A DNA stretch of 33,268 nt, from NCBI GenBank assembly GCA_023229545.1, contig JALNZB010000037.1, positions 1 through 33,268 on the forward strand, given 5' to 3'. This DNA comes from Sulfuritalea sp. (GTDB lineage Bacteria; Pseudomonadota; Gammaproteobacteria; Burkholderiales; Rhodocyclaceae). Of the stretch, positions 22,742 through 29,829 are shown piece by piece. Position 1 is the stretch's first letter; every line of letters begins with the position of its first letter. The notes under the pieces were generated by a model. That model had not been told where the DNA came from. It ran no database searches and worked only from the letters and a program-made list of their open reading frames with translations. The position numbers were made by a program, and so were the translations under genes.

Positions 22742-24000
22742 GACCGACGGACTCCGGAACGCTCGGCGGCGACAAGACTGTACGGATTCTTTGATACGGC
22801 AGCGCCGAGGCGCACCAGCGTAAGCGCGGGCACAACTGCCGACAATTCGAACGCAAGGAACGTTTCACGGTCGGCAGCAGCGATCACGAAAGGCACGTAA
22901 GTCTGCTGGCCAGTCGCAGGGTCAATTGTGCTGGTACCAACCTCCAGCGAAATTGTCTTGATGAGGCCACGACGGTCAGACTCGAATACCTCGTGGAAAG
23001 ATCTAAGCGCTACCTGATGTATCGCGCCGGTGTATCGGTCGCGACACTCCTTTTGTGAGAGCGTCGTCGAGACAATCTCGTCAGTTGCCTTTGTGTATTT
23101 GTATGACTTGATCTCCGGGATATCGCTTGGTCCGGGCACTAGCACGCGAAGACGAAGCTCGGCAGTTGATGGATCAAATTCGAACTCATGTACTACTTGA
23201 AACTGGTCCGGATATACCGAATTCGACAGAACTATAGAAACGTACTCCTGGATCGCGTCGGCAGTCCCATACCCCAGATTCGTGATTAGTTCGTCGAGCC
23301 TCTTGTTACTGTCGGCAGCCTCAGATTCGCGTGCTGTGCACTCTTGGGCGTACCGCTCACGCTCGGCCTTGAGCGAGCTAAGGCGCCTAGCTTCATAGCG
23401 GGCGCGCACATCATCGGCATCTTGGCGACGTGCCACGACATCGCGGCACGCTTCGCGCCAATCGATCAAAGCCCGTTCATGTACCCGCTGCGCGTTGGCT
23501 ACCGCCTCGGCGTACTTCTTCTTGCCGAAGAAACTGGCTAGACCGGAGGGAGGCGTGGGCAGAACCAGAACCGGTTCTCTAGGATCGGGTATGTGGCTCG
23601 GCTGAGAAATTGGCACTTCAAGATCAGTACGATCAAATGGTGGCTGGGTAACTTTAATGCGAAGAGAGTTGAGATCGACATAGTCATCCACCTCAAGCGT
23701 GGAGGCGAGCAGCGAGTCAATTTCCGCGTAAATTTGTTCGAGTTTCCCGTTTCGCCCAAGAACCTCCGCTTCCATATCGGCCAAATGAGCTTCGCGAGCC
23801 TCCTTCTCAAGGCGCTTACGTTCAGAGTCGACCGCCTTCGCGAGTTGATTCTGCGCACGCTCCGAGGCCTTCTTCGCCTGGTCGGCTTGTCGAACCGCCG
23901 CGACATGACGCTGAACCGCTTCTCGCTCTGCCCGCTCTCGCTCTCGTGCGGCCACGCGAGACTGATGCTGAAGCTCCGCAAAGAATCCTCGTCGTGCCAT
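22738..24000 (-). CDS. Coiled-coil protein resembling the non-nuclease region of Mrr-type restriction proteins
   Basis: The 420-residue protein begins MARRGFFAELQHQSRV and has a long basic/acidic coiled coil at about 15-95. It continues with a Pro-rich linker, PPSGLASFFGKKKYAEAVANA (151-171), a second coiled coil (172-230) and a globular C-terminal domain (about 250-410: VLVPGPSDIPEIKSYKYTK, SQKECRDRYTGAIHQVALRS, DPATGQQTYVPFVIAAADR). From memory, the same order of segments occurs in Streptomyces proteins annotated as restriction endonucleases, where an Mrr-type nuclease domain follows. Here that nuclease is absent and the next gene, overlapping by 4 nt, carries the GIY-YIG-like domain. GC is low: two 60-base stretches I counted were 47% and 50%, against about 80% in a liv stretch. 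It is the first gene of the operon. TATGAT at 24038-24033 may be its -10 box. Function is not known. Confidence 0.8.
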   Translation of the reverse strand: MARRGFFAELQHQSRVAARERERAEREAVQRHVAAVRQADQAKKASERAQNQLAKAVDSERKRLEKEAREAHLADMEAEVLGRNGKLEQIYAEIDSLLASTLEVDDYVDLNSLRIKVTQPPFDRTDLEVPISQPSHIPDPREPVLVLPTPPSGLASFFGKKKYAEAVANAQRVHERALIDWREACRDVVARRQDADDVRARYEARRLSSLKAERERYAQECTARESEAADSNKRLDELITNLGYGTADAIQEYVSIVLSNSVYPDQFQVVHEFEFDPSTAELRLRVLVPGPSDIPEIKSYKYTKATDEIVSTTLSQKECRDRYTGAIHQVALRSFHEVFESDRRGLIKTISLEVGTSTIDPATGQQTYVPFVIAAADRETFLAFELSAVVPALTLVRLGAAVSKNPYSLVAAERSGVRRS

Positions 24001-24157
24001 GGCGCTAGTCCATTTGTCGATCTCAATACGCCATCATAACCTAGACAAGCGAGAGGTATCCCGGACAAGTTCCTGCGATACCGTCCTGCGCCTGGCGCGC
24101 GCCGCCTTTCCGGGCTGATGGAGAGGCCGGTCTGATGCTGACGATGCCAACCCGGTT

Positions 24158-24180
24158 TTGCCGCCGTCTCGCCAGCCCAC
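24158..24180. repeat. Dispersed short repeat, truncated copy upstream of the defence-like operon
   Basis: Plus strand TTGCCGCCGTCTCGCCAGC, then it diverges (CCAC instead of GCCGAC). The TTGCCGCCGTC flank is shared with the copy at 25113-25137. Confidence 0.5.
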
Positions 24181-24345
24181 TCCGGAAGCGCCTTGGTTGT
24201 TCGTCGTGGCCAAGGCACCGGAGTGTTCCGCCCTGGGCGCGCGCAGACATCGAGCGCGCCAGGAGTTTGACTTCTCGTCCCCCACTTTCGACTACACCCA
24301 TCAGGCGATCTCATCTTGACTTCCGGCGTGTAGTGAATCACGATG

Positions 24346-24366
24346 AACTAGTCAGGCTGACTAGTT
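24346..24366. promoter_or_regulatory. 21-bp perfect palindrome, probable antitoxin operator
   Basis: AACTAGTCAG and CTGACTAGTT flank a single G. It ends 19 nt before the antitoxin ATG and a TTGACT (24316-24321) lies upstream, so a repressor bound here would cover the promoter. Autoregulation by the antitoxin or the toxin-antitoxin complex is the usual arrangement. Confidence 0.75.
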
Positions 24367-24385
24367 ATCCGGCAAGGAGATCATC

Positions 24386-24628
24386 ATGCATACGTGGCAA
24401 TTGCAGGAGGCCAAGAGCCGCTTTAGCGAGTTGGTGGATTGCACGCTCGCCGAAGGTCCGCAACTCGTCACACGGCGCGGCGCGGAGGCTGTGGTGGTGA
24501 TGGCCGCGCCGGAATACCGGCGCCTGCTGGCCGGGCCATCGTTGCTGGCGGTGTTGAACGGTGCGCCGCGCGGTGAACCGCTGGCTCTTTCCCGTTCCGC
24601 GGAAACGGTGCGGGCACTCGACTTGTGA
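24386..24628 (+). CDS. Phd/YefM-family antitoxin
   Basis: The 80-residue protein begins MHTWQLQEAKSRFSELVD, the standard Phd/YefM N-terminal DNA-binding fold, with LVTRRGAEAVVVMAAPEYRRLL following. The C-terminal ~25 residues would wrap the toxin. AAGGAG 6 nt before ATG 24386 is an excellent ribosome-binding site. The stop overlaps the toxin start (GTGA). It likely represses its own operon through the palindrome at 24346-24366. Confidence 0.92.
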   Translation: MHTWQLQEAKSRFSELVDCTLAEGPQLVTRRGAEAVVVMAAPEYRRLLAGPSLLAVLNGAPRGEPLALSRSAETVRALDL

Positions 24629-25047
24629 AGTATCTGCTGGACGCTTGCGTACTGTCGGAATTTGTCAAGACGGCGCCCGAGGCCAAGGTGCTGGCGTGGA
24701 TCAATGCCCGCGGCGAAAACGATCTGTATGTTGCCGCGATGTCGCTGGCGGAATTGCGGCGCGGCGTGGCGCGCTTGCCCGTGTCGCGTCGCAAGACCGA
24801 TCTGACGGGTTGGCTTGAGCAGTTGCAGGCCGGGTTTGCCGACCGGATACTGCCTTTCACGCGAGAGACCGCCGCCTACTGGGGCGAGATGTGCGCGCGC
24901 GTCGAGGCTGGCGGGCGCACCATGGCTGCTTTCGATTCGATTATCGCGGCGACGGCGGTTGAACACGGCTTGGTCCTGGTGACACGCAACGACCGTGACT
25001 TTGCGGCGGCGCTACCCGTGGTGTTCAATCCGTGGGCAATCACATAA
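24625..25047 (+). CDS. PIN-domain toxin, FitB/VapC type
   Basis: The 140-residue PIN-domain ribonuclease starts at GTG 24625, overlapping the antitoxin stop by 4 nt. Acidic active-site residues are present: Asp6 (YLLDACVLSE), Glu43 (MSLAELRRG), Asp104 (AAFDSIIAATA), and the final acidic cluster VTRNDRDF (Asp123/Asp125). The first motif reads LLDACVLSE where FitB-like toxins usually have LLDTNVLSE, a change next to the catalytic Asp. It should cleave RNA, typically tRNA or rRNA, when the antitoxin is degraded. The pair may stabilise the neighbouring accessory region. Confidence 0.93.
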   Translation: MKYLLDACVLSEFVKTAPEAKVLAWINARGENDLYVAAMSLAELRRGVARLPVSRRKTDLTGWLEQLQAGFADRILPFTRETAAYWGEMCARVEAGGRTMAAFDSIIAATAVEHGLVLVTRNDRDFAAALPVVFNPWAIT

Positions 25048-25112
25048 ACTCCGTCACGTCCGGGTAGGCTGCTGGACAAGCTTGATCGGCATTTCGGCGC
25101 GGCCTGTTTTTG

Positions 25113-25137
25113 CCGCCGTCCCGCCAGCGCCGACTTT
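25113..25137. repeat. Dispersed short repeat after the toxin gene
   Basis: Plus strand CCGCCGTCCCGCCAGC then GCCGACTTT. These 25 nt are identical to 21168-21192 (opposite strand). It lies 66 nt after the toxin stop and 44 nt before the next start. Confidence 0.8.
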
Positions 25138-25180
25138 TGAGCCTGTATCCTGACTGACTTTTTCTTTCGCCAATATCATC

Positions 25181-26074
25181 ATGTCCGACGCCTGGAACAC
25201 GCTGCGCGCGCAGATCGAATTCTTTTCGCAACCCTTTCCCGAGGCGGCCATCACCTTCGCCGATGCCCATCGCGAGGAAGTGACGCCCCGCCTAGTGGAG
25301 GCCATTGCGCGGCTGGCGGATCATCCTGAAGAAGACGCCAATCCCGATTACGTGCTGCATCTCTACGCCATGCACATCCTCGCCACCTGGCGCGAGACGG
25401 CGGCGTATGCGCCGCTGGTGCGGCTGGGCCACCACTCGTACGAGGTGGTCGAGCAACTGATGGGCGACGCCGTGACCGAATCGTATGGACGTTGTCTGGC
25501 CTCGGTGTGCGATGGCGATTTGAGCTTGCTGAGGAGACTGGTCGAGGACACTGCTGCCGGGCACTGGACGCGTCACGCGGCACTCGATGCCATCATGACG
25601 CGGGTGTTCGAAGGCGAGGCGTCGCGCGAGGATCTGATCGCCTATCTGATGCGGCTGGGTGACGCCGAAGCGAAGCGACTGCTGCAGCCGGAGATCGAAT
25701 TCGAGACCTTCGAACTACTCGACTCGGTGGCGTCGGTTGCCACCGACATCGGCGCCGCCGAGATGCTGGAACGCATTCAAGGCTGGTACGCCGACGAGCT
25801 GCTTGATCCGACTATTGCCGATCTGCCCTGGGTCGAACGGCATATCTCGCGCCCCTACGAGACTTGCCGCGACGAACAACTCGGTCGTGGCAAGGGCTAT
25901 GTCAAGAGCGTGAAGAAGGAAATCGGCTGGTGGGCGGGGTTTGCCGAAGACAAGCCGGCCCGGCCCAAACCGGCGCCGACGTTTATCCCGGTGCGACAAG
26001 ACCCCAAGGTCGGCCGCAACGATCCCTGTCCTTGCGGCAGCGGCAAGAAATACAAGAAGTGCCACGGAGCCTGA
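25181..26074 (+). CDS. DUF1186 and SEC-C zinc-motif protein
   Basis: The 297-residue protein has a helical-repeat DUF1186 region (residues about 1-230: LHLYAMHILATWRE, APLVRLGHHSYEVVEQLMGD, SYGRCLASVCDGD, WTRHAALDAIM). A C-terminal SEC-C motif follows (VGRNDPCPCGSGKKYKKCHG), a zinc-binding CxC...CH knuckle as at the end of SecA. SEC-C proteins bind ribosomes or SecB-like partners in a few studied cases; for this family the role is not established. It lies 6 nt upstream of lgt, so the two are co-transcribed. No clear ribosome-binding site precedes ATG 25181. Confidence 0.88.
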   Translation: MSDAWNTLRAQIEFFSQPFPEAAITFADAHREEVTPRLVEAIARLADHPEEDANPDYVLHLYAMHILATWRETAAYAPLVRLGHHSYEVVEQLMGDAVTESYGRCLASVCDGDLSLLRRLVEDTAAGHWTRHAALDAIMTRVFEGEASREDLIAYLMRLGDAEAKRLLQPEIEFETFELLDSVASVATDIGAAEMLERIQGWYADELLDPTIADLPWVERHISRPYETCRDEQLGRGKGYVKSVKKEIGWWAGFAEDKPARPKPAPTFIPVRQDPKVGRNDPCPCGSGKKYKKCHGA

Positions 26075-26080
26075 TCCACC

Positions 26081-26866
26081 ATGCTGATCCATCCCCAGTT
26101 CGACCCTATCGCCCTGCAAGTCGGGCCGCTCGCCGTGCGCTGGTACGGCCTCATGTATCTGGCCGGCTTTGTCGCCTTCCTCTGGCTCGGCAAGCGACGC
26201 GCGGCGGCGCAGCCCTGGCACGGCATGAATGCCCAAGACATCGACGATCTGCTGTTCTACGGCGTGCTCGGCGTGGTGCTCGGCGGTCGCCTGGGGCAGG
26301 TGCTGTTCTACGAGCCGGGCTACTACCTTGCCCATCCGCTTGAAATATTCATGGTCTGGAAAGGCGGCATGGCCTTTCACGGCGGCTTTCTCGGTGTGCT
26401 GGCGGCGATGGCGCTGTGGTGCAGCAAGTCCGGCAAGACGTTTTTTCAGGTGACGGACTTCATCGCGCCGCTGGTGCCGCTGGGCCTGATGGCGGGGCGC
26501 ATCGGCAACTTCATCAATGGCGAACTGTGGGGCCGGGTGGCCGACGCGGCGCTGCCCTGGGCGATGGTTTTTCCCCAGGTCGACCGGCTGCCGCGCCATC
26601 CGTCGCCGCTGTATCAGGCGGTCGGCGAGGGATTGCTGCTGTTCATCATCCTGTGGTGGTATTCGTCGCGCCAGCGCGCCGTGGGCGCGGTATCCGGGAT
26701 GTTTCTCGTCGGCTATGGCGTGCTGCGTTTTATGGCCGAGTATTTCCGTGAACCGGATCACGGCATCTTCGGCGTGTCCTACGTCGTCAGCATGGGGCAG
26801 TGGCTGAGCCTGCCGATGGTGCTGTTCGGACTCTGGCTGTTGCTGAAGCAGCCAACCAGCCGCTGA
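26081..26866 (+). CDS. lgt: Prolipoprotein diacylglyceryl transferase
   Basis: The 261-residue inner-membrane enzyme begins MLIHPQFDPIALQVGPLAVRW and carries the Lgt signature GLMAGRIGNFINGELWG, the conserved HGG motif in GGMAFHGGFLGV, RHPSPLYQAV and the C-terminal GVLRFMAEYFREPD. It transfers diacylglycerol from phosphatidylglycerol to the lipobox cysteine of prelipoproteins, including the two lipoproteins encoded in this window (1-1950 and 9260-10582). Length and motifs are complete. It is co-directional with the SEC-C gene. Confidence 0.97.
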   Translation: MLIHPQFDPIALQVGPLAVRWYGLMYLAGFVAFLWLGKRRAAAQPWHGMNAQDIDDLLFYGVLGVVLGGRLGQVLFYEPGYYLAHPLEIFMVWKGGMAFHGGFLGVLAAMALWCSKSGKTFFQVTDFIAPLVPLGLMAGRIGNFINGELWGRVADAALPWAMVFPQVDRLPRHPSPLYQAVGEGLLLFIILWWYSSRQRAVGAVSGMFLVGYGVLRFMAEYFREPDHGIFGVSYVVSMGQWLSLPMVLFGLWLLLKQPTSR

Positions 26867-26925
26867 GCAAGAGTTCCGCAGGACGCAACGCGCTGGCGCC
26901 GACGGGGCGGCGAATTCAGCGATCA

Positions 26926-26953
26926 GCGGCAGCGACATTGCTGTCGCCGCCGC
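26926..26953. terminator. Possible hairpin between convergent lgt and the small periplasmic gene
   Basis: GCGGCAGCGACA pairs with TGTCGCCGCCGC (one mismatch) around loop TTGC. No T-run follows, so an intrinsic terminator is only a possibility. Confidence 0.35.
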
Positions 26954-26963
26954 CCTGCCCGAA

Positions 26964-27284
26964 TCAGCAGCCGGCGGTCTTCTTGAAGGACTTGGCGGTG
27001 TTCTTGCCGTCTTTCTCCCAGCGGGCGCGAATCTCGTCGCCGACGACGATCCGCTTGTCCTTGAATTTGTCCAGGGTCAGGTCGTCGGTGACGGTCAGGG
27101 TCACGGTCTCTCCGGACTTGGCGTCCTTGACCAGAGCGACGGCTGACTTGCCGTCGGCGGCCAAAGTGATCTTGGTGATAGGGCCGACCATCTTGCCTTC
27201 GTCGGCGGCGGCATTGCCGACATAGGCCATGCTGGAGAATGCCAGTGTGGCGGCAACGATGAGGGTGGAAAGTTTGCTTTTCAT
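26964..27284 (-). CDS. Small periplasmic protein of the cytochrome/porin operon
   Basis: The 106-residue precursor has a signal peptide (MKSKLSTLIVAATLAFSSMAYVGNAAA). The mature ~78 residues (MVGPITKITLAADGKSAVAL, GETVTLTVTDDLTLDKFKDKRI) look like a small all-beta fold of the YgiW/DUF5666-like kind, rich in Lys, ending in a lone Cys. There is no haem or metal motif. It is the last gene of the operon and 72 nt past the barrel gene. Small periplasmic proteins of this size are found beside porins and multihaem cytochromes in Geobacter-type ext clusters, but I cannot assign it to a named family. Function unknown. Confidence 0.75.
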   Translation of the reverse strand: MKSKLSTLIVAATLAFSSMAYVGNAAADEGKMVGPITKITLAADGKSAVALVKDAKSGETVTLTVTDDLTLDKFKDKRIVVGDEIRARWEKDGKNTAKSFKKTAGC

Positions 27285-27356
27285 TTTAAACTCCTGTGGT
27301 ACGTGAAATATGTTGGTGAGCGGAACGCACTCCGCTCGGTGTGTCGAAGCGTCGGA

Positions 27357-29156
27357 TTAGAACTTTACCTCGAACGTAGCATAGATGTTGGTCGCGTGTT
27401 CCAGCGGCGTGGTGGTCATCATGTTCGCAGCCGTAACGTCGGAAATCTTCACCGGCGCGCCGACCCAGTTGTTGCTGCCGGTGTACTGGAAGTCGTAGCG
27501 CTGGACGCCCAGACGGAAGAAGGCGCGGCTGAAGTACGAGGAAATCGGCTGCTTGTCGAGTTCCTGAATCAGATAGGCCTCGTAGACGTTGCCGCGCACG
27601 CCTGCTTTGGCCGTCCACATGTCGTCGGCGGCGGGCGCGAAGGTTATCCAGTCCTTGGAGCCGTGGTTGTACTCGAAGCCGAGCTTGGTCTTCGACGGCA
27701 GGTCGTAGCGCACGCCCAAAGCGACCGCAGTGCCGGTCTTGCCGGTGGGCGCTTCGGGGGCAAAGAAGGCGCCGGTCATCAGGCCCTGGAAGCCGAACTG
27801 CGCCGAGACGTTGTCGTTCGGATGAGTCTTGCTCATGCCCCAGTCGCCGAAGACATGAAGTTCGCCGGGACCGACTTTCTTGAAGGTGCTCATGAAGCCG
27901 GCGCCATACCAGTCGATATCGCCGAGATTGGCCCTGGCCATGGTGTTGCCGAAGTAGGTGCCGTTCATCGTCGGCGCATCGAAGATGTTCATACCACGGT
28001 TCCACTGCAACCAGACGCGCAAGGGATCGGTGTCGATGGGAATAATGGCGACGCCGAGCATGTTGGTGTCCTTGATCGAATTGCCCGCCGGGTTCTGGAA
28101 GCCGCTTTCAAAGCCGCGACCGTAGCAGATCTTGCCGTAGGCGCCGGGCAGGCTGTCGATCTCCGGGGCGTAGCCGAGCGTCATGCCGTCGAAGGCGTAA
28201 TCGACCAGCAGCGAGGGCGTTCCGCCGTTGCCGGGACGCGGATTGTTCAGGCGCAGGTTGCTCGGGGCGCCGTTGGTCGATGGGCGACGTCCGACCGAGA
28301 ACCACATCTCTTGGTCGAGGATGTTGCTCCAGGTGGCGTAGGCGCGGTCGACGTTGAGATAGCTGTTGGAGGGCACGTGGCCCAGCGTGCCGTCGAAGAC
28401 GCCAACGCGGTCGGCGAAGAAGGGCGCGTTGCCGGAGTTGGTGACTGAGCCGTCGCTCTGCGAGCCGAACACCTTGTACATCAGCAGCCGGGCATTGACG
28501 CTGACGTCCTGGGTGGCCTTGACGCCAAGGTCGAGGCCGAAGCGATTGGTCATGAGGCTACTGTTCTTCGGCTGGTAGGCGGGCACCGTGGCGGCGAAGC
28601 CACCAATGGCGCCGGCCAGGGCGGCGTTGGCGCCGAGGAAGGCGTTGGCGCCGGCGTAGGTGGTGACGCCCTGCATGCCCCTGGAAAAGTTCGACAATGC
28701 CGTAAGAGCTGCGGCCGTGGTCCAGCCAGGATTGAGGGATGAAGCCGCAGCCGGATTGGCGAAAAACTCGGCTTGCAAGGTGTTCTGCGCGTTGGTGAAG
28801 GTGCCCTGTACGTCGGTGAAGGTCTTGGTCTGTCCGTCCAGGTTGTCGTAGCGGAAACGATAGTCGCCGCCCACCGTCAGCCATTTGCCAAGCGATTTGT
28901 CTTCGAGTTTCTTGACCTGGCTCTTCAGATCGTCAATCGCGCCGGTATCGGCCCGGGCGGTCACGGCCTTGACCTTTTCCTCGGTCTTCGCGGTTTTTTC
29001 CTCGTTGGCCTTGACCTGATTGCGCAGGGCCTGGATCTCAGCCGACAGCGCGTCGATCTTCTTCATCAGATCGGCTTCCGAGGCGGATGCCGCCAGAGGC
29101 AATGAAATACCGGCCAACAGGACTACCAGCAGCTTTTGCTTGAATGCCTTGTGCAT
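27357..29156 (-). CDS. Outer-membrane beta-barrel (porin-like) protein with periplasmic coiled coil
   Basis: The 599-residue precursor starts at ATG 29156 with a signal peptide (MHKAFKQKLLVVLLAGISLPLAASA). Residues 28-85 are a coiled coil (DLMKKIDALSAEIQALRNQV...), as in periplasmic spacers of porins that contact peptidoglycan or partner proteins. The rest alternates polar and aromatic residues like beta-strands (LTVGGDYRFRYDN, NRFGLDLGVKATQDVSVNARL, FFRLGVQRYDFQY) and ends in VKF, the terminal Phe expected of barrel proteins. It resembles DUF3373-type porins, a tentative match. A long insertion (about 115-205) rich in Ala/Asn/Phe separates early strands. Inferred role: passage of substrate, or an electron conduit with the neighbouring cytochromes. 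Confidence 0.82.
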   Translation of the reverse strand: MHKAFKQKLLVVLLAGISLPLAASASEADLMKKIDALSAEIQALRNQVKANEEKTAKTEEKVKAVTARADTGAIDDLKSQVKKLEDKSLGKWLTVGGDYRFRYDNLDGQTKTFTDVQGTFTNAQNTLQAEFFANPAAASSLNPGWTTAAALTALSNFSRGMQGVTTYAGANAFLGANAALAGAIGGFAATVPAYQPKNSSLMTNRFGLDLGVKATQDVSVNARLLMYKVFGSQSDGSVTNSGNAPFFADRVGVFDGTLGHVPSNSYLNVDRAYATWSNILDQEMWFSVGRRPSTNGAPSNLRLNNPRPGNGGTPSLLVDYAFDGMTLGYAPEIDSLPGAYGKICYGRGFESGFQNPAGNSIKDTNMLGVAIIPIDTDPLRVWLQWNRGMNIFDAPTMNGTYFGNTMARANLGDIDWYGAGFMSTFKKVGPGELHVFGDWGMSKTHPNDNVSAQFGFQGLMTGAFFAPEAPTGKTGTAVALGVRYDLPSKTKLGFEYNHGSKDWITFAPAADDMWTAKAGVRGNVYEAYLIQELDKQPISSYFSRAFFRLGVQRYDFQYTGSNNWVGAPVKISDVTAANMMTTTPLEHATNIYATFEVKF

Positions 29157-29221
29157 GAAATTCTCCCTGATGATATATGGATAGTGCAATTGTTTCGCGA
29201 GGCGCGCGTGGCCGTCGGCGG

Positions 29222-29818
29222 CTAATCCACTTCTTCCCAACCGGTGATCATGGCCTTGATGTGCGCCAGAGGCGTATGGCCGGCGGTGGTCAGATAGACG
29301 TGAGCGATCAGGAAGGCGAGCATCATGAAGGCGCCAAGGGTATGGGCAGTAGCGACCCATTCCAGTTGCAGGTTGGGCAGGCCCCAGGCGGCCCAGTCGG
29401 CATAAAACAGGTAGAGCCAGCCGGAAATCCAGATCAATGGACTGATGAACAGCAGCACTACCAGATAGGCCAGCCGTTGCAGCGGATTGTGCTTGCGCAA
29501 CTGCGTCAGGCGGAAGGGGTGCGGCGCGTTCCTGAAAATGCCGAACAGGTAATACTGCGCCATCGCCACGACTTTTTCCGTGGTCGGGATGTATTGTCGC
29601 CACTCGCCGGTGGTGAGGTGCCAGAAGATCGCAAAGACCCACAGCCCGACCAGCGACCAGGCGGCGATGGTGTGGTAATTCACCGCCTTCTCGAAGCCGA
29701 AGATGGCGTAGGTGCCATGAATGTCGAAGGCGGTGAGCATCAGGAACATGATCAGTCCCGCCTGCGACCAGTGCCAGAAGCGCTCGAAGCGTTTGAATAC
29801 GTAGATACGTTCAGCCAT
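29222..29818 (-). CDS. b-type cytochrome, membrane subunit (cytochrome b561 / thiosulfate-reductase gamma-like)
   Basis: The 198-residue protein from ATG 29818 (MAERIYVFKRFERFWHWSQ) has four membrane helices. Candidate haem-ligand histidines are in RFWHWSQAGL, NYHTIAAWSL, FWHLTTGEW and the C-terminal TAHTLGAFMMLAFLIAHVYL. The pattern is that of di-haem quinol-oxidising subunits that serve formate dehydrogenases, hydrogenases and thiosulfate reductases. It lies 11 nt after the octahaem gene, so it should move electrons between the quinone pool and that cytochrome. The open frame upstream is antisense-like sequence within the preceding gene and not part of the protein. Confidence 0.9.
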   Translation of the reverse strand: MAERIYVFKRFERFWHWSQAGLIMFLMLTAFDIHGTYAIFGFEKAVNYHTIAAWSLVGLWVFAIFWHLTTGEWRQYIPTTEKVVAMAQYYLFGIFRNAPHPFRLTQLRKHNPLQRLAYLVVLLFISPLIWISGWLYLFYADWAAWGLPNLQLEWVATAHTLGAFMMLAFLIAHVYLTTAGHTPLAHIKAMITGWEEVD

Positions 29819-29829
29819 GGTAGTGCTCC

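Larger units (their letters stand above)
24001..24385. other. Divergent intergenic region between the defence-like operon and the toxin-antitoxin pair
   Basis: It carries a possible -10 box for the minus-strand operon (24038-24033), a truncated copy of the dispersed repeat (24158-24180) and, near its right end, the palindromic operator of the antitoxin gene. Open frames on the minus strand continue the neighbouring gene's frames and lack recognisable domains. Confidence 0.55.
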
